Below are positions 1 to 10,851 of a stretch of DNA of 64,000 nt, piece by piece. The notes under the pieces are model-generated. The model saw only the letters and a list, made by a program, of their open reading frames with translations, made no database searches and was not told the origin of the DNA. Position 1 is the first letter of the stretch; each line of letters begins with the position of its first letter. This DNA is from Lampris incognitus (lineage: Eukaryota; Chordata; Actinopteri; Lampriformes; Lampridae). A program made the translations under genes and the position numbers. The DNA lies in assembly GCF_029633865.1 (NCBI RefSeq), contig NC_079223.1, positions 8,999,736 to 9,063,735 on the forward strand, written 5' to 3'.

Positions 1-53
1 CCTCTGTCATTTGGCAGAGCCAGGGTACAGGTTGGTATGGCTGCCAACGTACC
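1..53 (-). mobile_element. 5S-derived SINE head, cut by window edge
   Basis: Read on the minus strand, this stretch matches the head of the 5S-derived SINE at 23.9 kb (shared GCCATACCAAC and CTCTGCCAAATGAC). Only the head lies in the window; the body would continue to the left of base 1. Confidence 0.5.
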
Positions 54-645
54 AAGTCATAGCTAAATTAGCAAGAATTTGCTTCCATAGATTGCAATCA
101 ATTGTGTAAACTTGGTATCCATGAGCTACAGTGACGCCCCCTAAGCATGCCAGTAGGAAGCTGCAGCTTGGACAGTCATTTGAAGTTGTTTATCCGTGAC
201 TGGCTGTGTTGTGGCCCCTTTGCTTCTCAAAAATCTTCTTCTTTCGGCTTGTTCCCCGTTTTTCAGGGGTCACCACAGTGGATTTTATTGTTTCCGTCGA
301 TACCCTGTGAGGGCACAGCACCAATGGCAGCTGTTGTTAACGCGGGCCTTGACTGATCCAATACGGTCTTGTCAATCCACATGATGATTTGGAACTGATG
401 GAATTCGCCTTGTCCATCTGTTGAAACCCCACATCTACACATTGCACTCATTCGCAAAACTACATCTACCATTTCAGATCTTGCGTCAGGGTGACATTTT
501 TTTCATATGATTAACATCTACAAAATGGCATTAGGTTATTAGGGTCAAATTTGACCCACCCTTACATAACACTGAAGTTTCACCATTTACATTTTCAGTT
601 CCCGTGCCACACTGCACCCACCCCCTTTTTGAGATAGATAAAATA
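54..645. other. No gene seen; LINE-tail-like fragment
   Basis: No coding exon is recognisable. Around 222-300 there is a fragment with the CGGCTTGTTCCC...GGGGTCACCACAG pattern, which resembles the antisense 3' tail of the RTE-type LINEs found elsewhere in the window. The rest is unassigned. Confidence 0.4.
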
Positions 646-670
646 CCCCCCCCCACACACACACACACAC
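646..670. repeat. C-run plus (CA)n microsatellite
   Basis: A short poly-C run passes directly into a CA dinucleotide tract. Confidence 0.9.
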
Positions 671-679
671 TGTGGGGTG

Positions 680-1619
680 GTGGGGTGTGTGCCTTCCTCA
701 AGCTTGGGTCCTCTAACAGAGGCCTGGGAGTTTGAGGGTTCTGTGCAGTATCTTAGCTGTTCCTAGGACCACACTCTTCTGGGACAGAGACCTCAGATGT
801 TGTTCCCGGAATCTGCCGGAGCCCCTCTCCCAGTTTGAGGGCCACATTCCCTAGTGCTCTTACCACAGGGACCACTTTGGACTTCACCTTCCACATCCAT
901 TCCAGTTCTTCCTTCAGTGCTTTGTACTTCTCTATCTTTTCATGCCCCTACTTACTGATGACGTTGTCAGCCAGGATTGCCAGATTGATCACTACTGCTG
1001 TCTTCTGCTCTCTGTCAACCACTACTATGTCTGGTTGGTTGGCCAGCTCCTGCTTGTCCATCTGGAATTTGAAGTCCCACAGGACCTTAGCTCTGCTGTT
1101 CTCAACCACCTTTGGTGGTTTCCCATCTGGACTTGGGGACTTCCAGTCTGTACTGGGCACAGATGTTCCTGTACACTATCCCAGCCACTTGGTTATAACT
1201 CTAAGTGTATGCTGTCCCAGCCTGCATCTTACACCCTCCTACAAAGTGCTGTACTGTCTCAGGGGTGTCTTTGCACAGCCTGCACCTTGGTTCCTGTCTG
1301 CTGTGGTAGAACCCTGCCTCTATGCATCTGGTGTTGAGTACCTGTTTTTGTGCTGCCATGATAAGAGCCCCTGTGCTGCCCCTCAGACCAGCCCTTTCTA
1401 GCCACTGGTAGGATTTCTTGATGTCAGCCACTCCCTCTAGCTGCCGATGGTACGTCCCTTAGAGGGAACTGGTCAGCCACAATGTCTCCTGTTCTTCTTC
1501 CTCATCACCCTCTGTCCTCTGCTGCCTGAGGTGCTCACTGAGCAGTTTGTCTTAGGGGGCCATCATCGTGATGTACTCCCCTCATTCCTACCATTGAGCT
1601 GGCTTCTCAGGAAGTACCA
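680..1619 (-). mobile_element. R4/Dong-like (Rex6-like) LINE, 3' part
   Basis: On the minus strand, broken frames give a reverse-transcriptase C-terminus followed by a Cys-rich knuckle (CRLCKDTPETVQHFVGGCKM) and then a block with PPKVVENSRAKVLWDF and NQPDIVVVDREQKTAVV. The second block looks like the restriction-enzyme-like endonuclease that R4-clade LINEs carry after the RT. The same family recurs at 61.8-64 kb, where the RT core is visible. The 3' UTR lies at the left, near 680. The copy is 5'-truncated, broken in frame and certainly dead. The clade assignment rests on recalled resemblance and is moderately sure. Confidence 0.65.
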
Positions 1620-1623
1620 TATA

Positions 1624-1624
<1 letters not shown>

Positions 1625-1670
<46 letters not shown>
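1625..1670. repeat. (TG)n(TA)n microsatellite
   Basis: A TG dinucleotide tract turns into a TA tract, next to the inner (5'-truncated) end of the R4-like LINE. Confidence 0.9.
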
Positions 1671-1817
1671 GTGGGAATATATATGGGATTTGCTGTGAAC
1701 CACATAACAATTTCATTCAATCCGTCGGCCCCATGATTAACAAAGACGAGCTCTCAGTTCTCAACTATTAGATCAAGAAATGTATGGGAGGAATTTCTGT
1801 CATAACTGACAGATATA

Positions 1818-3014
1818 CACCACCGTTCAAAAGTTTGGGATCACCCAAACAATTTCGTGTTTTCCATGAAAAGTCACACTTATTCACCACCATATGTTGT
1901 GAAATGAATAGAAAATAGAGTCAAGACATTGACAAGGTTAGAAATAATGATTTGTATTTGAAATAAGATTTTTTTTACATCAAACTTTGCTTTCGTCAAA
2001 GAATCCTCCATTTGCAGCAATTACAGCATTGCAGACCTTTGGCATTCTAGCTGTTAATTTGTTGAGGTAATCTGGAGAAATTGCACCCCACGCTTCCAGA
2101 AGCAGCTCCCACAAGTTGGATTGGTTGGATGGGCACTTCTTTGAGCAGATTGAGTTTCTGGAGCATCACATTTGTGGGGTCAATTAAACGCTCAAAATGG
2201 CCAGAAAAAGAGAACTTTCATCTGAAACTCGACAGTCTATTCTTGTTCTTAGAAATGAAGGCTATTCCATGCGAGAAATTGCTAAGAAATTGAAGATTTC
2301 CTACACCGGTGTGTACTACTCCCTTCAGAGGACAGCACAAGCAGGCTCTAACAGGTACTATTTAATGAAGATGCCAGTTGGGGACCTGTGAGGCGTCTGT
2401 TTCTCATACTAGAGACTCTAATGTACTTACCTTCTTGCTCAGTTGTGCAACGCGGCCTCCCACTTCTTTTTCTACTCTGGTTAGAGCCTGTTTGTGCTGT
2501 CCTCTGAAGGGAGTAGTACACACCGGTGTAGGAAATCTTCAATTTCTTAGCAATTTCTCGCATGGAATAGCCTTCATTTCTAAGAACAAGAATAGACTGT
2601 CGAGTTTCAGATGAAAGTTCTCTTTTTCTGGCCATTTTGAGCGTTTAATTGACCCCACAAATGTGATGCTCCAGAAACTCAATCTGCTCAAAGAAGTGCC
2701 CATCCAACCAATCCAACTTGTGGGAGCTGCTTCTGGAAGCATGGGGTGCAATTTCTCCAGATTACCTCAACAAATTAACAGCTAGAATGCCAAAGGTCTG
2801 CAATGCTGTAATTGCTGCAAATGGAGGATTCTTTGACGAAAGCAAAGTTTGATGTAAAAAAAATCTTATTTCAAATACAAATCATTATTTCTAACCTTGT
2901 CAATGTCTTGACTCTATTTTCTATTCATTTCACAACATATGGTGGTGAATAAGTGTGACTTTTCATGGAAAACACAAAATTGTTTGGGTGATCCCAAACT
3001 TTTGAACGGTAGTG
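1818..3014. mobile_element. Palindromic foldback derivative of a Tc1/mariner transposon
   Basis: The element is flanked by TA on both sides (1816-1817 and 3015-3016) and ends in the inverted repeat CACYACCGTTCAAAAG. Each half (about 1818-2350 and 2485-3014) is almost a perfect reverse complement of the other. Each arm contains, from outside in, the terminal repeat, the last ~45 codons of the transposase running outward (ending NGGFFDESKV), a 5'-UTR-like stretch, and then the transposase start running inward (MARKRELSSETRQSILVLRN). The catalytic middle of the transposase is absent. Only the ~130-bp centre breaks the symmetry. It must have depended on transposase supplied by a full-length relative. 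Confidence 0.88.
2348..2635 (-). pseudogene. Tc1 transposase N-terminus (HTH) inside the foldback element
   Basis: The frame starts MARKRELSSETRQ and gives a helix-turn-helix DNA-binding region (REIAKKLKISYTGVYYSLQR), then a GRPR-like linker (KRSGRPRCTT) and the start of the second HTH. It stops where the inverted second arm begins. The usual ~340-residue protein with a DDE catalytic domain is not present, so this could at most make a DNA-binding fragment. An inverted second copy of the first ~50 codons starts at 2197 on the plus strand. Confidence 0.75.
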
Positions 3015-3038
3015 TACGTAATGAAAAAATAAATGCTG

Positions 3039-3449
3039 GCATCTGGGTGGCGGTCTATTCCGTGGCCTACCAACACGGGGATCGCTGGATTGAATCCCCG
3101 CGTTGCCTCCGGCTTGGTCGGGTGTCCCTACAGACACAATTGGCTGTGCCTGCGGGTAGGTCTGTGTCCTGGTCACTGCACTAGCGCCTCCTCTGGTCGG
3201 TCGGGGTGCCTGTTCAGAGGGGAGGGGGAACTGGGGGAATAGCGTGATCCTCCCACGCGCTACGTCCCCCTGGTGAAACTCCTCACTGTCGGGTGAAAAG
3301 AAGCGGCTGGCTACTCCACATGTATGGGAGGAGGCATGTGGTAGTCTGCAGCCCTCCCCGGATCGGCAGAGGGGGCGGAGCAGAGACCGGAATGGCTCGG
3401 AAGGGGGGCGGTAATTGGACAAGTACAATTGGTGGGAAAAGGGGGGGGG
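3039..3449 (+). mobile_element. tRNA-derived SINE, family A, copy 1
   Basis: A tRNA-like head has an A-box-like GTGGCGGTCTATTCC and a B-box-like GGATTGAATCCCC. A ~330-bp body follows, holding GGTGAAACTCCTCACTGT and CGGATCGGCAGAGGG, and the copy ends in a G-rich tail. It lies 23 bp from the end of the Tc1 foldback. Transcription would be by RNA polymerase III. It has no protein; open frames through it are incidental. Confidence 0.85.
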
Positions 3450-3953
3450 GTCCAACTAAATAAATAAATAATTTAAAGGCTATAATTCACAAATCTGTTA
3501 AGATTGTTAAATGCAAATCTCTTCATCCACAAATACTAAACATTTCTCTCTCTCTCTCTCTCTCTCTCGCTCTCTCTTTCTTGTGGCCATTCGTCCCCAC
3601 AAATCCTCTGCCACCAAGTTCATTGCATACATCAACTCCCACTACCAACTACCTCCAGCAGCAATGTGTGTGTGTGTCACAAAAAAAAAATACAAATGCA
3701 AGCCAACCCACACACATATCTCAGCCACAAATACAGATTCAACAATATAAATGATAAAAACTATGGAGTTGCCCTCTGTATAGAGTCAAACGTACCCAAT
3801 AATGTAAAGACTATGCACTGACGTCTAATAAAGGGGTTAAGTATGCATCTTCAAATTCTTACACATGTGAACAAACCGGACTACACATTACAGATTGAGA
3901 TACACGTTCACAAGTTTAAGTACAGACTTGCAAAATAATTTTGTCAAGAAATT
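3450..3953. other. No gene seen; (TC)n tract at ~3547-3580
   Basis: AT-rich, unassigned sequence with an AAAT-rich start and one TC dinucleotide tract. Confidence 0.6.
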
Positions 3954-3964
3954 TATTGGCCCCA

Positions 3965-4406
3965 ATCGGGGCATCCGGGTAACATAGCGGTCTATTCCGT
4001 TGACTACCAACATGGGGATCGCTGGTTCGAATCCCCGTGTTACCTCCGGCTTGGTCGGGCGTCCCTACAGACACAATTGGCTGTGTCTGCAGGTGAGAAG
4101 CCGGATGTGGGTGTGTGTCCTGGTCACTGCTCTAGCGCCTCCTCCGGCCGGCCAGGGCTCCTGTTCGGGGGGGACTGGGGGGGAATAGTGTGATCCTCCC
4201 ATGCGCTACATCCCCCTGGTGAAACTCCTCACTGTCAGGTGAAAAGAAGTGGCTGGCGACTCCACAAGTATCAGAGGAGACATGTGGTAGTCTGCAGCCC
4301 TCCCCGGATCAGCAGAGGGGGTGGAGCAGCGACCGGGACAGCTCAGAAGAGTGGGGTAATTGGCCGGATACAATTGGGGAGAAACCCCCCCCCCCCCAAA
4401 AAAAGC
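3965..4406 (+). mobile_element. tRNA-derived SINE, family A, copy 2, with target duplication
   Basis: Full-length copy with the head GCATCCGGGTAACATAGCGG and B box GGTTCGAATCCCC. It ends in C and A runs. An 11-bp target duplication, TATTGGCCCCA, flanks it exactly (3954-3964 and 4407-4417), which shows insertion by target-primed reverse transcription. Confidence 0.9.
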
Positions 4407-4664
4407 TATTGGCCCCAGAAATGCACCCTTGGCCCAGAAAAACATCTATTTTTTTCTACATACTGTAAAATCTGCAGCTTTGCCAACACGGCAGAGACTC
4501 TCGTCTTTGTGTGTGTGTGTCCTGTAATGGACCTGTGACCCGTTCAGGGTGTCTCTCTGCCTTGCATCCAGGAACACTGACTGGAACGGCACATCGCAGA
4601 GAGCTGGTTCGAATTAAAAAAGACATTGCATGACTAAAATGACTGTTTTTTTGTGCTTTCAAAG

Positions 4665-4783
4665 GGGTCAAGCATTCATGGGATGTGACCGACACCGTGG
4701 ACATCAAGGATGAAACGGCTCTTGTGGAGAAACTGGGGAGCGGGAAAGACACCATAACGATGCTCGAGGGGAGAGACCTGTAG
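4665..4783 (+). other. Possible orphan terminal coding exon
   Basis: A pyrimidine-rich stretch ends in a plausible splice acceptor (GTGCTTTCAAAG). The frame after it runs 38 codons to TAG and reads like real protein (HSWDVTDTVDIKDETALVEK, then LGSGKDTITMLEGRDL), with a balanced composition and no repeat signature. I do not recognise the family. No upstream exon on this strand could be tied to it, so it may be a relic, a chance frame, or the last exon of a gene starting left of the window. Confidence 0.2.
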
Positions 4784-5572
4784 AATCCCTCGTGACATGG
4801 AATCCTCTCACAATAACATCCACTTTCCCCCCCCCCAGTTTCACGTGTAGATGGATTCCTATTTGGCGCATATACAGTAGGCACAGGCTCTGAATGGAAT
4901 CTGCCCTCGCGGATCGCTTTAAACACAAAGTCATCCCTCTGGACGGTGCCAAACTCAGAGCCCCAACATGCATTCTGCTTTCATTCCAGTCCCACTAGTT
5001 AGTTCATTAAATATCCAGTATTGTCTTCACCTTTTAACAACTGCCTTCTATAGCACACTTAGTTTTTCCGTTGAGCTAACTATCTAGTAGACTTTCCCAG
5101 TCACTGTCGCGACGGAACCTTTTGTTTTCCTCAGACGCCACATGTCATTGCATTGCGATAGACTGACGAGGGTGACGCACTCGTTACAATTATGCTGTTT
5201 AGAATCTTTTTGTAATTTTTTTTGGCTCGGAATACTACATGTTCAACACACCCCTCCAGCAGCATCTAGCTTTGAATTAGGATCGGTTCCTTGAATTAAT
5301 ATATTGTTCTTTAATGCACCGATAAAGAACACATCTAAATGTACAGTACAATTGTTGACTAACAAAAAAAGCGGGCACTTTGTAAGGTAACACCGAAACA
5401 CCCTCTACCAGTGTTGTAGCAGTTTTCAATCTGCTGCCGAAGTATACTGTCAAATAAAACAATACAAGTAACACTCGTGTGTGTGTGTGTGTGTGGGGGG
5501 GGGGGTTACATTCTGTACTTTCCATCTCAATTCAATGGATATTTCTATTGTGGTTAAAATGATTCTATGCCT
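4784..5572. other. No gene seen; could be a 3' UTR of the 4.7-kb frame
   Basis: Nothing coding is recognised. There is a short TG tract near 5478-5494 followed by a G run. No repeat family is recognised in the rest. Confidence 0.5.
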
Positions 5573-5760
5573 GGGGCACCATTGGGACACCATTGGGACA
5601 CCATTGGGGCACCATTGGGACACCATTGGGACACCATTGGGGCACCATTGGGGCACCATTGGGACACCATTGGGACACCATTGGGGCACCATTGGGGCAC
5701 CATTGGGACACCATTGGGACACCATTGGGACACCATTGGGGCACCATTGGGACACCATTG
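5573..5760. repeat. 11-bp minisatellite grown from a SINE segment
   Basis: There are sixteen exact-period units of ATTGGGACACC or ATTGGGGCACC from 5581 to 5756, with partial units at both ends. The last partial unit runs straight into SINE family A sequence (ATTGGCCGTGTCTGCGGG). The normal SINE has GACACAATTGGCCGTGTC at this point, so the unit is one base from a SINE-internal 11-mer. An 11-bp stop-free unit is open in every frame, which explains the overlapping frames here. Confidence 0.95.
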
Positions 5761-6090
5761 GCCGTGTCTGCGGGTGGGAAGCCGGATGTGGTTATGTGTC
5801 CTGGCCGCTGGTGCAGTAGTGCCTCCTCTGGTCGGTCGGGGCTCCTATTCGGGGGGGGGGACTGGGGGGAATAGCGTGATCCTCCCATGTGCTACGTCCC
5901 CCTGGTGAAACTCCTCACTGTCAGGTGAAAAGAAACAGCTGGCGACTCCACATGTATCGGAGGAGGCATGTGGTAGTCTGCAGCCCTCCCCGGATCGGCA
6001 GAGGTGCTGGACCAGCGACCGGGACGGCTCGGAAGAGTGGGGTAATTGGACGGGTACAACTGACAATTGGGGAGAAAACGTGGGGTGGGG
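5761..6090 (+). mobile_element. tRNA-derived SINE, family A, copy 3, head replaced by minisatellite
   Basis: The body starts at GCCGTGTCTGCGGGTGGGAA and runs through the usual CCTCCTCTGGTCGGTCGGGG and GGATCGGCAGAGG blocks to GGGGAGAAAACG. The tRNA-like head with its Pol III boxes is missing, so this copy cannot be transcribed from its own promoter. Confidence 0.88.
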
Positions 6091-7161
6091 TGGGGTGGGG
6101 GGGCATGTATGACCCTTTAAAAGAATGACATGTAAAAGAACTAACTAGTCCCCAGTCTGACTTAAAAAGTGGGCCAAGCACACGGTTGGACCTGATATCA
6201 ATTTTTTGAAAGAGCACTGCACAACTGACAGAAACATTGCGCTCATTCCTTACAATCAGTTGTGTGTACCGGGTTCAGGTTAACTCCAGCTGCTTTATAC
6301 TATTGTCCGTACCTTTTGGATTTTCACTCTTTATTGTGGCGGGCGCAACATGTCGCTTAGCTAGTCTGAGGTCAAGTTTTCTCCCCGTACGTTATTCTGT
6401 TGATCAATTTGCTGCCAAGCATTTCAAGCTAAAATAAATAAATAAATAAATAAATCACCCATTATTTAGTGTTATTCTCAAACAACTGGTAAAAGAAATC
6501 ATCCGCAGGGTCTGCCCTGGTAGTAAATCTGCTTTTAAAAACAGGCAAGCTACGGGGGGGAACTACAGCAGAGCAGAACCAGATATCCTCCAGGAACAGA
6601 GATGTTCCATCAACCAGAAGATCTGAAGCCACCTGCAGGGAGGGAGCGATACGAGTGTTAAAACCAGGCTCAGCTGAGTCAAATGAGCCGAGGTTAACGA
6701 AACTTTCATCAAATGAGCTCGGTAAGACGTCGTTTTCTGTTGTGGTTTGGAGAATATTACAACATGGCGGAAAAGAAAATATGTCTTTCTATGACCTTAT
6801 ATTCCTGAAATCATGAATGAATTAAGGAAAAAACTTTTTTTTTTCCCCCCTCTGGATCTGCAAACTCAGTCATGACTATTGATGACTACCATCATGAACA
6901 GCAAGATGGTGGGTTCAGCCACTAGCTAGCACCCAGTGGCACAGCAATGATCTTGCACCTTTGACAATCGGCTGGCTGCTTAGCCCCAATTCGGGATTCA
7001 GCAGGAAGTGTAAAACCTCCAGCAGAGTCCCAAATTGGGGCTATTCATCTGGGCCTTTGGCTGCGGTGCCTATCGCTTTTTACATACCCTCTTCAACACA
7101 AGATCCCTTTATCGTCATTCTTCAGTACATTTCCCTCTCCACAGTGTTGTGTTAAAATATA
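6091..7161. other. No gene seen
   Basis: Unassigned sequence with an AAAT microsatellite near 6434-6454. No coding exon or named repeat could be supported. Confidence 0.6.
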
Positions 7162-7230
7162 CAGTGGACATAAAAAGTCTGCACACCCCTGTTAAAATGG
7201 CAGGTTTTTGCAACTTAAAAAAAATGAAAC

Positions 7231-7651
7231 CGCCACGTGGCGTGGCGGTCTATTCCATTGCTTACCAACACGGAGATCGCCGATTCGAATCCCCATGTTA
7301 CCTCCGGCTTGGTCGGGCGTCCCTACAGACACAATTGGCCGTGTCTGTGGCTGGGAAGCTGGATGTGGGTATGTGTCCTGGTCACTCCACTAGCACCTCG
7401 TCTGGTCGGTCGGGGCACCTGTTCGGGGGACTGGGGGGGGGGGGCTAACATGATCCTCCCACACATTACGTCCCCCTGGTGAAACTCCTCACTGTCAGGT
7501 GAAAAGAAGCGGCTGGCGACTCCACATGTATCGGAGGAGGCATGTGGTAGTCTGCAGCCCTCCCTGGAGGGGCAGAGGGGGTGGAGCAGAGACCGGGACA
7601 GCTCAGAAGGGCGGGGTAATTGGACAAGCACAATTGGGGAGAAGGAAAAAA
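7231..7651 (+). mobile_element. tRNA-derived SINE, family A, copy 4, inside Tc1
   Basis: Full-length copy with the GTGGCGGTCTATTCC head and a B-box-like CGATTCGAATCCCC. It ends GGGGAGAAGG plus an A-rich tail. It sits in the left arm of the Tc1 remnant, so the SINE is younger than that element. Confidence 0.85.
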
Positions 7652-8285
7652 AAACAACAACAACATAAATCATCAGAACTTTTTCCCACTTTTTTTGAAA
7701 CTGCAACCTACTATAAGACTGTGATTAACCCCAGATAAAGGTCAGCTGTTCTTGCAGAATCTTCCCAACATCATCTCGGTTGGATCCAACTGCAAAAGCC
7801 TTTGCCCACGAAGGGCTTACAAATCATGAACGGTACCTCATTGTTGAAAGGTATTGATCAGGAGAGGGGTACAAAAGAATTACCAAGGCATTAGATATAC
7901 TATGAAAGACAATCATCAAGTGAGGAAAATATGGCACAACAGTGATGTTACCAAGAACGGGACGTCCCTCCAAAATTGATGAGAAGACAAGGAGAAAACT
8001 GGACACAGAGACCGCCAAGAGGCCTACGGCAACGTTAAAGTAGTTGCAGGAATTTCTGGCAAGTACTAGTTGTTCTCTACATGTGACAACAATCTCCTGC
8101 ATTCTTCATGTCTGGGCTGTGGGGTAGGGTGGCAAGATGGAAGCCTTTTCACATGAAGAAAATTCAAGCCTAGCTATATGTCTGTGAATGTTCTCGTTCA
8201 TCCAGGTCATGGTTATCCAAAGGAGTTGAATCAAGTGCAACTGGACTTGGTATATATACCAAGTGGTGGTGGTGGTGGGGGGGGG

Positions 8286-8519
8286 GTCGCACCAGATACT
8301 GAAAGCAAAGGTTCACATCCTTTCGCCACTCACAGATATGTAATATTGGATCATTTTCCTCAAATAAATGATCTAGTATAATATTTTTGTCTCATTTGTT
8401 TAACTGGCTTCTCTTTATCTACTTTTAGGACTTGTGTGAAAACCTGACGCTGTTTTAGGTCATATTCATGCAGAAATATAGAAAACTCGAAAGCGCTCAC
8501 AAACTCTCAAGCACCACTG
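8286..8519. mobile_element. Terminal inverted repeat of a second Tc1-like family
   Basis: This ~230-bp stretch ends GCTCACAAACTCTCAAGCAC then CACTG and is followed by TA. It contains GTAATATTGGATCATTTTCC and TTGTCTCATTTGTTTAACTG. I recognise it as one long terminal repeat of a common fish Tc1 family whose ends read TA-CAGTGGTGCTTGA. No transposase accompanies it. Confidence 0.6.
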
Positions 8520-8860
8520 TACCAGTCGATTTCAGCGCAACATCTTCAGGTGATTGCTAGAAATATGAAGAGGAATTTCACCTTTCAGTATGATCACGAC
8601 CCAAAACATACATCCACACCAACAAAGGAACGGCTTCGCCAAAAGCAGATCAGCGTTTTGGAAAGGCCCAGCCAAATCCCAGACCGGAGTCCGTTTGAAG
8701 GCCTGAAGAGGGCGGTGAACAGTAAATGCTCTTGCAATTTGATTGATCTAGAACATTTTTGTAAAGCTAAAGGTTAACTCACTCAGACTGGACTCAGCCC
8801 AGAGGGAGGCTCATGCAACTGAGGACCTAGTACAGGTGAATCAACATACCCACTGTCTTG

Positions 8861-8925
8861 ATGCATGCTCAATAATCCAGATAAGAAAACCACAGACAGT
8901 TGAACCAGTTCATCTGGACAAAGTG
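8861..8925 (+). repeat. ~60-bp dispersed repeat, copy 1
   Basis: It contains CATGCTCAATAATCCAG, then AGTTGAACCAGTTCATCTGG. Near-copies lie at 49096 (+) and 61571-61633 (-). Its parent element is not certain; Penelope-like ends are a possibility. Confidence 0.6.
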
Positions 8926-10479
8926 TTTATTGTGTCATGAATCCAGCTTAATCTGCTTGGCAGTGGGTGGATCACTCTCTTGCTTAGTCGCAGCGGTAAT
9001 GTTAACGTTTGCTACATCACCTTCAGCCACGAGCTTGACTGATCTGTGCACAGCTGTTTCTCCCCATAAACATTGTGTCTCGATGAACGGATTCAATTTT
9101 CTGTGGCAACATACCTACTCTTATGTCTCTCCTTTCCTGAGTGTTGGTATTCACACATCCGGGATCCTCTTTCAAGCTAAGAGAGAATGTTTTTTGGATT
9201 TGCTATCTGAAGGAGCTTGTAGGAATGTCTCTTTAACTGGACACAACCAGCTACGTAAGGAGGCGTAAGGCAAAGGGGATTTATGGAAGGATGGAGGTTG
9301 TGTAACCCGTGACGAGCAACAGCTCTTTTCAGATCATGGATGAGCTGGGCGAGGTCATGACGCACACCCAGCAGGAGCACAACTGCCTCGCTGAGGCTGA
9401 GCCCGGTCACAAGTCACGGGGCACCCTTCACTTCCAGTCAGGGATTACTGGACGGCGGATGCCATGGACAAGGGCATGCACTGAACCTTCTCCCTTTCAA
9501 TTATGAGGCCCAAGTTGGGCCACTGTCTTTATGCAGCAAACCCACAGAAAGACTCAATTGTGAATAAGCATAATTTTTTTTTGGGGGGGGGGATCTATCA
9601 TCAGGAGGCAGGCCATTCAGATGTTGCGTCTTTTGCGCGCATGAATTAATTATTTTCAATAGGGACGCGCAACAAGCAGGCTTAAAACCAAAAGTGGCGC
9701 TGTCGTGGTACGCGTCCATTGTGACATTCTTGCTTTTTCGTGCACGACTGCGGAGCACCAAGATGGAAAACTAGCAGCCTTTCCCAACGCAGCAAGTGTT
9801 ACAGGTGCCAGGTAAGGGGGCGGGGCCAATAACGGGAAAGTGGGTCTGTTTTAAACAGAAAGAAAGTATAAAACAGGAGACGTGGTTGACTTGTTGAGCA
9901 GCCTGGTGACGTCTGAAGGCACGAGCCCGCTGCAACACACTTATAGAAACGCAATACTCTGCCAGACCAGCGCGCCCCCTTGTGGCGTGGAGACGTATTG
10001 CAGCCGCAATACATTAGAAATACTTAAGTCTACGTAACAATGAAATAAATCCGGCTCCTACTAACAATATATTAAACACAATAACTTAAATTGTGACAAC
10101 ACAATTGTGAGTGTCACACACACAGCAAGTCATGTGAGAATAATCAACCAACCAGCTAAACAGGACTGGCTTCACCCTTTCCAGCCAAGGACAAATCTAG
10201 CAGTGTTGCTACTATGAGGGATTTACGGTGGTGGAAATCCCTTAAATTTTTGTTTTGACTTTTTTTCTTAAGTTAAGTTAGTTGAGGGTTCCTGCTAAAT
10301 TACCACAACTTCTCTCCAGGAAATGTCCAAATCAACAAGGCTGCCGCAGGCCGCTTGTGACTTCGCGTCGCGACAACGTGCGTCATCGCAGTGCGCCGCT
10401 GCTGGTTGCTTAGCAATGGCAGGCACGACAGTGGCGCAACCTCCCAAGCGCCTTGGGGTGAAGCGATTGTTATAAATTT
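8926..10479. other. No gene seen
   Basis: About 1.5 kb without a recognisable exon. It is moderately GC-rich between 9300 and 9480 and around 10360. A T-run and G-run sit at 9570-9592. No domain or repeat family could be assigned. Confidence 0.5.
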
Positions 10480-10851
10480 ATTTCTGATTTCTCCAAATCT
10501 AGTGGCCAATCGATCCCTGTTTTAATTCAGACACCCACCCTCGTACTGCATGCGTTCGCCAGCTGCATCTCTCCGGCCGGCAGTCTCCAAGGAGACGCCT
10601 CCCCACTTTCGTGACAAGGCGACTCCAGGCCGAACCACCGCTTTTTTTCCGACACACCCAGAGACGCAGTCAAGTGACGAACACCAGCTGACTCCGCCCC
10701 CTCCCGAAGACAGCCAGTGATTGCTGCTTCATCGAGTCCGGCCATAGCCGGATGTGACGAGAGCGGGGCGCGAACCCCCGGCCCCCAGCGGGCAACTGCA
10801 TCCACACAAAGCCGATGCTTAGACCGCTACACCACCGCCGACTTACACAAT
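10480..10851 (-). mobile_element. tRNA-derived SINE, a different family (C)
   Basis: On the minus strand the head reads GCGGTGGTGTAGCGGTCTAA (A box) and then GGGGGTTCGCGCCCC (B box). A ~250-bp body and a tail with GATTGGCCACTAGATTTGG and AATAAAT follow. The tail resembles the 3' end of family A (GATACAATTGGGGAG), so the two may share a LINE partner. Confidence 0.65.

Larger units (their letters stand above)
7162..8775 (+). mobile_element. Tc1-like transposon remnant, multiply invaded
   Basis: The left terminal repeat starts after TA with CAGTGGACATAAAAAGTC, the same family as the element at 58.6-60.7 kb. The body (7652-8170 and 8545-8775) aligns with that copy, including the transposase blocks around TTACCAAGAACGGGACG and, near the 3' end, FQYDHDPKHTS, which holds the second catalytic Asp. 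A SINE (7231-7651) interrupts the left arm, and a ~370-bp mixed segment (8180-8544) interrupts the middle. The right terminal repeat is lost. Frames are broken throughout, and it encodes nothing usable. Confidence 0.75.

Noticed and set aside
5554-5888. Several overlapping open frames of 60-113 codons on both strands
   Set aside because: They come from an 11-bp repeat with no stop in any frame; the proteins are period-11 artefacts.
10760-10851. A tRNA gene on the minus strand
   Set aside because: The A and B boxes are present but no acceptor stem closes, and a SINE body follows.
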